NCBI GenBank assembly: GCA_023460255.1
Contig: JAEWQZ010000416.1
Span: forward strand, 1 to 5,052
Origin: Actinomycetes bacterium
GTDB taxonomy: Bacteria; Actinomycetota; Actinomycetes; Actinomycetales; Cellulomonadaceae
Direction: 5' to 3'
Length of the DNA: 5,052 nt
Positions 1 through 4,582 of this stretch are shown here, piece after piece (the stretch's first letter is position 1; every line of letters starts with the position of its first letter). The notes under the pieces are model-generated. The model ran no database searches. It was not told the origin of the DNA and was given only the letters and a program-made list of their open reading frames with translations. A program made the position numbers and the translations under genes.

Positions 1-209
1 ACCTGAGCCTCGTGGGCGGCGCCGCCATCGCTGCGCTCGACCGCGAGGGCCAGCCGAGCCTGGGCTGGCGAGTCCGGCACGCCCGCGTCGACAGGGACGC
101 CGAGCTCGCCGCCCGCCGCACCGTCGCCGCCGCCCGCAAGGAGTCCAAGGAGCTCGGGCGACAGGCCCGCGCCGCCATCAAGGCAGCGCGGGGCGCCGTC
201 GAGCACTGA
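1..209 (+). CDS. C-terminal end of a probable DoxX-family membrane protein (partial)
   Basis: The reading frame is open from the left edge (first complete codon at base 3) to a TGA at 207-209, so only the last 68 residues are present and the true start lies outside the window. The visible part begins with a short hydrophobic stretch (LSLVGGAAIAAL), consistent with the end of a last transmembrane helix. It continues into a long polar, Arg/Lys/Ala-rich tail that would be cytoplasmic and probably helical (for example AARKESKELGRQARAAIKAA). DoxX-family proteins of Actinobacteria often end this way, and I recall such a gene beside the SRPBCC/aroA neighbourhood in Cellulomonas-like genomes. The family assignment is inference from this tail and context, because the diagnostic membrane core is missing. 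The GTG at base 12 is internal, not a start. The gene converges with the SRPBCC gene. Confidence 0.6.
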   Translation, partial: LSLVGGAAIAALDREGQPSLGWRVRHARVDRDAELAARRTVAAARKESKELGRQARAAIKAARGAVEH

Positions 210-212
210 GCG

Positions 213-239
213 ACCGCGCGGGCGACCTCCCGCAGCGGT
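213..239. terminator. Hairpin between two convergent genes, probable bidirectional terminator
   Basis: Bases 213-222 (ACCGCGCGGG) pair with 229-239 (CCCGCAGCGGT) to give ten base pairs interrupted by one bulged A at 234, with a six-base loop at 223-228. It fills nearly the whole 36-base gap between the left-edge gene (stop at 209) and the SRPBCC gene (stop at 246, opposite strand). There is no T-tract on either side, as is common for GC-rich actinobacterial terminators. The structure is seen directly; termination activity is inferred from position. Confidence 0.55.
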
Positions 240-245
240 GGCGCG

Positions 246-737
246 TCAGGAGGCGGGCCCGCCACCGAACCGGCGCAGCAGGTCGCCGGTGGCCTTGTCC
301 GCGGCCATCTGCAGCCGGGTCGACAGGGCGGCGACCTCCGCCGCCCGCGCACCCGGTAGTGGCTGCGCCCAGAAGGTCTGGACCAGGCGTGTGCCGGTCC
401 CGGTCGGGGTGATCTGCACACTGCCGCCGGACGGGCAGGTGAGACCGTCGACCGTCGCGCTCCGGTACGACGCCGACCAGGGCTCCGTCAGGTGGGTGAT
501 CTCGAGGGCGTCGACGACGACCCCGCCCGCCTCGCGGCGGACGATGACCTGGATCCCGCCGACCCCGCGGTTCGGGCCGAGCCAGTCGGCGTGGACCACC
601 GTCGGGTCGGTCAGCTGCGAGCCGGGCTCCAGGGTCCACGACCAGACCTCCCCCACCGCGGCGTGCAGCTGCACGACGGAACGGCCCTCCGCGCGGGAGG
701 GAACGACCTCGGGGGCGGCGGTGAACCATCGGCCCAT
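246..737 (-). CDS. SRPBCC-family protein (polyketide cyclase/dehydrase-like fold)
   Basis: A 163-residue soluble protein with no signal peptide or membrane segment. Its length and alternating pattern fit the SRPBCC (START/Bet v1-like) helix-grip fold. An N-terminal strand (GRSVVQLHAAVGEVWSWTLE) is followed by a segment where Val/Trp/Gly-rich strands dominate (GIQVIVRREAGGVVVDALEI). A strand pair then carries TGTRLVQTFWAQPL, and a closing amphipathic helix (AAEVAALSTRLQMAADKATG) would cover the ligand cavity. The family binds hydrophobic ligands and includes cyclases and stress proteins; no catalytic residues can be assigned here, so the ligand is unknown. The ATG at 737 is chosen because a TACGAT box lies 7 bases upstream, suggesting a leaderless mRNA; no good Shine-Dalgarno is seen. 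It is divergent from aroA and convergent with the left-edge gene, so it is probably transcribed alone. The gene is confident, the fold fairly so, the function not. Confidence 0.75.
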   Translation of the reverse strand: MGRWFTAAPEVVPSRAEGRSVVQLHAAVGEVWSWTLEPGSQLTDPTVVHADWLGPNRGVGGIQVIVRREAGGVVVDALEITHLTEPWSASYRSATVDGLTCPSGGSVQITPTGTGTRLVQTFWAQPLPGARAAEVAALSTRLQMAADKATGDLLRRFGGGPAS

Positions 738-744
738 GCGCTGG

Positions 745-750
745 ATCGTA
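745..750 (-). promoter_or_regulatory. Candidate -10 box of the SRPBCC gene (leaderless layout)
   Basis: Read on the minus strand, TACGAT ends 7 bases before the ATG at 737. This matches the actinobacterial TANNNT -10 consensus and would place the transcription start at or next to the A of the ATG. No convincing TTGAC -35 is visible at the usual distance. It fits the same spacing seen before aroA and hisN. Confidence 0.5.
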
Positions 751-797
751 CGGGCACCACCGGCCGATCAGGGGCGAGCATCCCGAGAACGCCGGCT

Positions 798-833
798 CGG
801 CGGGCGGGGGCACCACGGCGCCCCCGCCCGCCG
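798..833. repeat. Perfect 14-bp inverted repeat in the SRPBCC/aroA divergent promoter region
   Basis: Bases 798-811 (CGGCGGGCGGGGGC) are exactly complementary to 820-833 (GCCCCCGCCCGCCG), with an 8-base spacer at 812-819; a T-G wobble at 797/834 could extend it. It ends one base before the aroA -10 box (835-840) and covers where a -35 would lie. It lies upstream of both divergent genes if their mRNAs are leaderless, so it cannot be a terminator for either. It could be an operator, a cruciform-forming element, or a leader hairpin if aroA transcription starts further upstream. A weaker competing stem, CCGAG at 783-787 with CTCGG at 796-800, overlaps the left arm. Confidence 0.65.
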
Positions 834-834
834 G

Positions 835-840
835 TAGCCT
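835..840 (+). promoter_or_regulatory. Candidate -10 box of aroA (leaderless layout)
   Basis: TAGCCT is followed by 6 bases and then the aroA ATG at 847. It fits TANNNT and the spacing expected when transcription starts at the start codon. There is no AGGAGG-like site before the ATG. The expected -35 position falls inside the inverted repeat at 798-833 and shows no TTGAC. Confidence 0.5.
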
Positions 841-846
841 CGACGC

Positions 847-2160
847 ATGACGACTGCGCCTGCTCCCGCGCCGGAGTGGGCCGCACCCCTCGGCGGGGCC
901 CCGCTGGACGCGGTCGTCGACGTCCCCGGATCGAAGTCCCTCACCAACAGGTACCTCGTGCTGGCGGCCGTCGCGGACGGCCCGGGCCGCATCCGCGGCG
1001 CGCTGGAGTCGCGGGACACGCTCCTCATGGCTGCCGCGCTCGAGCGCCTCGGCGCGCACGTGACGCGGGCCGGGACCGACTGGGACGTCGAGCCCGTGGA
1101 CGTCCCGGGGCCCGTCGCCGGTCCCACCGACCCGCCCGTCGACGTCGCGTGCGGCCTCGCGGGCACCGTCATGCGCTTCGTGCCCCCTGTCGCCGCCCTG
1201 CTGCGCCGACCCGTCCGGTTCGACGGCGACCCCGAGGCGCGGGTGCGCCCGATGGGGCCGGTGCTCCAGGCCCTGCGGGACCTCGGTGCGCGCGTGGACG
1301 ACGGCGACGGGCGCGGGACGCTCCCGTTCACCGTCGCGGGTGGCGCGCTGCGCGGCGGGCTCGTCGACGTCGACGCGAGCGCGTCGAGCCAGTTCGTCTC
1401 CGGTCTGCTGCTGGCGGCCGCCCGCTTCCCGCTCGGCATGGTGCTGCGCCACACCGGCCCCACCCTGCCGAGCCTGCCGCACATCGCGATGACCGTCGAC
1501 GTGCTGCGCGCGGCCGGGGTGGTCGTCGACGACTCGCGCCCGCACATCTGGGAGGTCGCCCCGGGGCCCGTCGCCGCACGCGAGGTGCGGGTCGAGCCGG
1601 ACCTGTCCAACGCGGCGCCGTTCTGCTGCGCGGCCCTCGTCGTCGGCGGGACCGTGCGCGTGCCCGGCTGGCCGGAGCACACCACCCAGCCGGGGGCGCG
1701 CCTGCCCGAGATCCTCACCGCGATGGGTGGCAGCGTGCGTCGGGAGGGCGACGCCCTCGCCGTCTCCGGCACCGGCGCCGTGCACGGCATCGACATCGAC
1801 CTGCGCGACGCCGGCGAGCTGGCGCCGACGATCGCCGCGCTCGCGACGCTGGCGGACGGCCCGAGCCGGCTGCGCGGCATCGCACACATCCGGGGGCACG
1901 AGACCGACCGGCTGACCGCCCTGGCCACCGAGATCACGCGGCTGGGCGGTCAGGCCGAGCAGACCCACGACGGCTTGGTCATCACCCCGCGACCGCTGCG
2001 GGGTGCCACCTGGCGCACGTACCACGACCACCGCATGGCGACGGCGGGCGCGCTCGTCGGCCTGCGCGTGCCCGGCGTGCGCGTGGCCGACGTCGACACC
2101 ACCGCGAAGACCCTGCCCGGGTTCACCGGGATGTGGTCCCGCATGCTCGGGGTCGCCTGA
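847..2160 (+). CDS. aroA: 3-phosphoshikimate 1-carboxyvinyltransferase (EPSP synthase)
   Basis: The cytoplasmic enzyme joins phosphoenolpyruvate to shikimate-3-phosphate, giving EPSP, step six of the shikimate pathway to chorismate and aromatic amino acids. At 437 residues it is full length for the family. Visible motifs, in order: PGSKSLTNR (27-35, with K30, S31 and R35 as substrate ligands), LAGTVMRF (104-111, the PEP/glyphosate loop), SASSQF (178-183), GELAPT (323-328, where E324 takes the acidic catalytic position), GHETDR (350-355), DHRMA (394-398) and TTAKTLPGF (418-426, with K421). In the PEP loop F111 stands where the E. coli enzyme has Pro101; as I recall, mycobacterial EPSP synthases share the LAGT..RF form, so this is probably a lineage trait. 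The ATG at 847 fits the -10 box 6 bases upstream. rsgA follows 3 bases after the stop, so the two are almost certainly cotranscribed. Confidence 0.97.
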   Translation: MTTAPAPAPEWAAPLGGAPLDAVVDVPGSKSLTNRYLVLAAVADGPGRIRGALESRDTLLMAAALERLGAHVTRAGTDWDVEPVDVPGPVAGPTDPPVDVACGLAGTVMRFVPPVAALLRRPVRFDGDPEARVRPMGPVLQALRDLGARVDDGDGRGTLPFTVAGGALRGGLVDVDASASSQFVSGLLLAAARFPLGMVLRHTGPTLPSLPHIAMTVDVLRAAGVVVDDSRPHIWEVAPGPVAAREVRVEPDLSNAAPFCCAALVVGGTVRVPGWPEHTTQPGARLPEILTAMGGSVRREGDALAVSGTGAVHGIDIDLRDAGELAPTIAALATLADGPSRLRGIAHIRGHETDRLTALATEITRLGGQAEQTHDGLVITPRPLRGATWRTYHDHRMATAGALVGLRVPGVRVADVDTTAKTLPGFTGMWSRMLGVA

Positions 2161-2163
2161 GGC

Positions 2164-3222
2164 ATGCGGGCCACCGGCCGGCTCGACGAGGACACCGTCC
2201 GCACCCGACCCGGGCGCGGCTCGCGCCCCCGCACCAAGCGCCGCCCCGCGCACGCCGACGCCGAGCGGGCCCTGGTGGTGGCCGTGGACCGGGGCCGCTA
2301 CGCCGTGCTCGTCGCACCCGACACGCCCGCCGAGCGCGCCGTCACCGCCGTCAAGGCCCGCGAGCTCGGCCGCGAGCGGGTCGTCTGCGGCGACCTCGTG
2401 GAGGTCGTCGGCGACACGAGCGGGGCCACGGGCTCGCTGGCCCGCATCGTGCGGATCACCGACCGACGCACCATGCTGCGCCGAACCGCCGACGACACCG
2501 ACCCCTACGAGCGGGCCGTCGTCGCCAACGCCGACCAGCTCGTCGTGGTCACGGCGCTGGCGGACCCGGAGCCCCGCACCCGGATGATCGACAGGTGCGT
2601 GGTGGCCGCGTACGACGCCGGCATGGACGTCCTCCTCTGCCTGACCAAGGCCGACCTCGCGGACCCCGCCGACCTCGTCGCGCTGTACACCCCCCTCGGG
2701 GTGGCGGTCACCGTCACGGCACGCGACGAGGCAGCGGCGTCCGGCGGCATCCACGGCCTGGAGCACCTGCGGCATGCGCTCTCGGGGCGGATGTCGGTGC
2801 TCGTCGGCCACTCGGGGGTCGGCAAGTCGACCCTGGTCAACGCCCTCGTGCCCGACGCCGACCGCGCCACGGGCTCGGTGAACGCGGTGACGGGGCGCGG
2901 GCGCCACACGTCGTCGTCGGCCGTCGCGCTGCGGCTGCCCGAGCAGGACGGCTGGGTCATCGACACCCCCGGCGTCAGGTCGTTCGGGCTGGCGCACGTG
3001 ACGCCGGAGCGGGTCCTGGCGGCCTTCGAGGACCTCGCAGAGGTCGCGGAGGAGCGGTGCCCGCGCGGGTGCACCCACGCGGCGTCGGCGCCGGACTGCG
3101 CCCTGGACGACTGGGCCGACGAGGCGGACGGTCAGCAGGCCGAGGCCCGGGCGGCCCGCGTCGACTCGCTGCGGCGCCTCCTCGCCGCGCGGGCCGGGGA
3201 CGCGCCGGACCACCGCGACTGA
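2164..3222 (+). CDS. rsgA: Ribosome small-subunit-dependent GTPase RsgA
   Basis: A 352-residue circularly permuted GTPase that binds the 30S subunit late in its assembly and helps maturation and release of assembly factors. The permuted order of G motifs is plain: G4 TKAD (161-164) comes first, then G1/P-loop GHSGVGKS (215-222), the G2 region GRGRHTSS (244-251) and G3 DTPG (267-270). An OB-fold RNA-binding domain occupies roughly residues 35-105, preceded by a basic tail rich in Arg and Pro (about 13-30). The C-terminal zinc site reads C299-x3-C303-x-H305-x6-C312, slightly different in spacing from the E. coli form but with all four ligands present. The ATG at 2164 lies 3 bases after the aroA stop; no strong Shine-Dalgarno is visible, so translational coupling to aroA is likely. 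The protein ends in a charged, Arg/Ala-rich helix. Confidence 0.96.
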   Translation: MRATGRLDEDTVRTRPGRGSRPRTKRRPAHADAERALVVAVDRGRYAVLVAPDTPAERAVTAVKARELGRERVVCGDLVEVVGDTSGATGSLARIVRITDRRTMLRRTADDTDPYERAVVANADQLVVVTALADPEPRTRMIDRCVVAAYDAGMDVLLCLTKADLADPADLVALYTPLGVAVTVTARDEAAASGGIHGLEHLRHALSGRMSVLVGHSGVGKSTLVNALVPDADRATGSVNAVTGRGRHTSSSAVALRLPEQDGWVIDTPGVRSFGLAHVTPERVLAAFEDLAEVAEERCPRGCTHAASAPDCALDDWADEADGQQAEARAARVDSLRRLLAARAGDAPDHRD

Positions 3223-3240
3223 CCGCATCCGGCGGGCCTC

Positions 3241-3259
3241 GGCCCGGGCCCACCGGGCC
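3241..3259 (+). terminator. GC hairpin between rsgA and hisN, possible terminator
   Basis: GGCCCGG at 3241-3247 pairs perfectly with CCGGGCC at 3253-3259 around a 5-base loop. GCGG (3232-3235) and CCGC (3260-3263) could extend the stem past a 5-base bulge. It starts 18 bases after the rsgA stop and lies just upstream of the hisN -10 box. No T-tract follows, so it could equally be structure in the hisN promoter; the terminator call is inference. Confidence 0.35.
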
Positions 3260-3265
3260 CCGCGC

Positions 3266-3271
3266 TACGGT
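3266..3271 (+). promoter_or_regulatory. Candidate -10 box of hisN (leaderless layout)
   Basis: TACGGT is followed by 6 bases and then the hisN ATG at 3278. It matches TANNNT at the distance expected for transcription starting at the start codon, and no Shine-Dalgarno is present. This suggests hisN has its own promoter despite lying only 55 bases after rsgA on the same strand. Confidence 0.5.
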
Positions 3272-3277
3272 TCGACC

Positions 3278-4069
3278 ATGGCGTACGACGACGACCTACG
3301 GCTGGCGCACGTCATCGCCGACCAGGTCGATGCGGTGACCATGTCCCGCTTCCGGGCCCAGGACCTGCACGTGGAGACCAAGCCGGACCACACGCCGGTG
3401 TCCGACGCCGACCGCCTCGCCGAGGAGATCGTCCGCGCCCAGCTCGGCCGCACCCGGCCGCGGGACGCCGTCGTCGGCGAGGAGCTGCCGACCACGGGCC
3501 ACGGGCCGCGCCAGTGGGTGGTGGACCCGATCGACGGGACCAAGAACTTCGTGCGCGGCGTGCCCGTGTGGGCGACGCTCATCGGGCTCATCGACAACGA
3601 GCAGGTGGTGCTCGGGCTGGTCAGCGCGCCGGCGCTCGGGCGGCGCTGGTGGGCGGCGGTCGGCTCGGGGGCGTGGAGCGGGCGGTCGCTGTCGTCGGCG
3701 TCGCGGCTGCACGTCTCGCAGGTCTCCGCGCTGGAGGACGCGTCGCTGTCGTACTCGAGCCTGTCGGGCTGGGAGGAGCAGGGGCGCCTGGACGGCTTCC
3801 TCGACCTCACCCGGACCGTGTGGCGCACCCGCGCGTACGGCGACTTCTGGTCGTACGTGCTCGTGGCCGAGGGGGCGGTGGACGTCGCGTGCGAGCCGGA
3901 GCTCGCCCTGCACGACATGGCCGCCCTCGTGCCGATCGTCACGGAGGCGGGCGGGACGTTCACCTCGGTGCGGGGCGTGCCGGGGCCGTTCGGCGGGTCG
4001 GCGCTGGCCACGAACGGCCTGCTGCACGAGCAGGTGCGCGCGTTCCTCGACCCGTTCGACGAGGGCTGA
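3278..4069 (+). CDS. hisN: Histidinol-phosphatase, inositol monophosphatase family
   Basis: A 263-residue cytoplasmic, Mg-dependent phosphatase that would convert L-histidinol phosphate to L-histidinol in histidine synthesis, as shown for HisN of actinobacteria such as Corynebacterium glutamicum. The inositol monophosphatase signature is complete: GEE (67-69, metal ligand E68), DPIDGT (83-88, metal ligands D83 and D86), and the second signature around HDMAALVPIVTEAGG with D213 as the third acidic ligand. The segment YGDFWSYVLVAEGAVDVA, just before it, is characteristic of the HisN branch rather than of inositol or PAP phosphatases. Length is normal for the family. The ATG at 3278 is supported by a -10 box 6 bases upstream. 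It lies 55 bases after rsgA and converges with the DUF6912-type gene. Substrate preference within this superfamily cannot be proved from sequence, so a broader sugar-phosphatase role remains possible. Confidence 0.88.
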   Translation: MAYDDDLRLAHVIADQVDAVTMSRFRAQDLHVETKPDHTPVSDADRLAEEIVRAQLGRTRPRDAVVGEELPTTGHGPRQWVVDPIDGTKNFVRGVPVWATLIGLIDNEQVVLGLVSAPALGRRWWAAVGSGAWSGRSLSSASRLHVSQVSALEDASLSYSSLSGWEEQGRLDGFLDLTRTVWRTRAYGDFWSYVLVAEGAVDVACEPELALHDMAALVPIVTEAGGTFTSVRGVPGPFGGSALATNGLLHEQVRAFLDPFDEG

Positions 4070-4085
4070 GGGCACGGCCGCCGCT

Positions 4086-4116
4086 CGGCGCCTCCCGGCG
4101 CCGCCTCTCGGCGCCG
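4086..4116. terminator. Three-armed hairpin array between convergent genes, probable bidirectional terminator
   Basis: The 51-base gap between hisN (stop at 4069) and the minus-strand gene (stop at 4121) holds three copies of a GGCGCC core. CGGCGCC at 4086-4092 pairs with GGCGCCG at 4097-4103 around a TCCC loop. The same middle arm can pair instead with CGGCGCC at 4109-4115 around CCTCT, and the first arm can pair with 4110-4116. CTCGGCGCC occurs as a 9-base direct repeat at 4084-4092 and 4107-4115. No T-tract is present. Because GGCGCC is self-complementary, the structure forms in RNA from either strand, which suits a shared terminator. Confidence 0.55.
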
Positions 4117-4120
4117 CGTG

Positions 4121-4579
4121 TCAGCGCAGCGTGCCCGCCGCCAGTCGGTCGAGCTCGCTGACGTCGTACCAGAGCAGGTCCCGGTCGGCGAGGCGGTCGA
4201 CGGCCTCGTCGTCTCCCGCGAGCGCGGCCACGACGTCGTCCACCGCGCCGGCCTCGTCGACGTGCGCGCACGCCACGTCGTCCCAGCCGATCGGCGTGGT
4301 GAGCCGGACCACCGACGGCGCGTGCGGCTCGTCGACGGCCTCCACGACCGCCTCGGGCACGTCGGCGGCGACGACGACGCGGCGCCGGGGCGCGTCGGAC
4401 CCGTCGAGCCGGTCGAGGCTGTCGTCGGCGGCGAGCAGCTGCGCCGCGTACTCGAGCCCCTCCTCGTCCTCGTCGGGCAGCGCCGCCCGCAGCGCGGACG
4501 TGACCGCGTGCACGAGGCGGGGGGCCAGCCCCTGGCGGGGGTCGAGCTCGGCCAACGTCGAGGGCACGTAGATGCGCAT
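4121..4579 (-). CDS. Small acidic protein of the DUF6912 type, function unknown
   Basis: A 152-residue cytoplasmic protein without signal peptide or membrane segment. The N-terminus MRIYVPSTLAELD, the central LPDEDEEGLEYAAQLLA (about 34-50), the strand RRRVVVAADVPEAVVEAV, and the C-terminal DRDLLWYDVSEL are features I associate with the actinobacterial DUF6912 family; that match is from memory. It is strongly acidic, with about 33 Asp/Glu against about 13 Arg and no Lys. No catalytic motif is recognisable, and no function should be assigned. The ATG at 4579 lies 3 bases after the stop of the upstream ATPase gene. A GGAG on the minus strand (bases 4594-4591) sits 11 bases before the ATG inside that gene and may serve as ribosome binding site, so cotranscription and probably coupled translation are expected. 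It converges with hisN. Confidence 0.8.
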   Translation of the reverse strand: MRIYVPSTLAELDPRQGLAPRLVHAVTSALRAALPDEDEEGLEYAAQLLAADDSLDRLDGSDAPRRRVVVAADVPEAVVEAVDEPHAPSVVRLTTPIGWDDVACAHVDEAGAVDDVVAALAGDDEAVDRLADRDLLWYDVSELDRLAAGTLR

Positions 4580-4582
4580 GGC

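Noticed and set aside
783..833. The SRPBCC/aroA gap considered as a riboswitch, T-box or trp-type attenuator leader for aroA
   Set aside because: There is no leader peptide with Trp/Phe/Tyr codons, no T-box sequence and no recognisable aptamer. The -10 box position suggests there is no leader at all.
178..3228. A 1016-codon open frame on the minus strand opposite aroA and rsgA
   Set aside because: It lies antisense to two certain genes and is full of Arg, Gly, Pro, His and Ala without any domain. Very GC-rich sequence has few stop codons in such frames, so the length is not evidence of coding.
492..3338. A 948-codon plus-strand open frame overlapping the SRPBCC gene, aroA and rsgA
   Set aside because: It is out of frame with aroA and rsgA and is composed almost wholly of Arg, Ala, Gly and Pro runs. 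It is a shadow of GC-biased codons.
4084..4116. Repeated GGCGCC units considered as a CRISPR-like or tandem repeat array
   Set aside because: The units are only 7-9 bases, there are three, and the spacing is a few bases. Hairpin arms at a convergent junction explain them better.
3514..4161. A 215-codon plus-strand frame within hisN running past its stop
   Set aside because: It is an Arg/Gly/Ala-rich alternate frame of hisN. The conserved inositol monophosphatase motifs are all in the hisN frame.
4131..4571. A Ser/Ala-rich plus-strand frame opposite the DUF6912-type gene
   Set aside because: Its composition is what antisense reading of Asp/Ala/Val-rich codons gives, and it has no start signal or domain.
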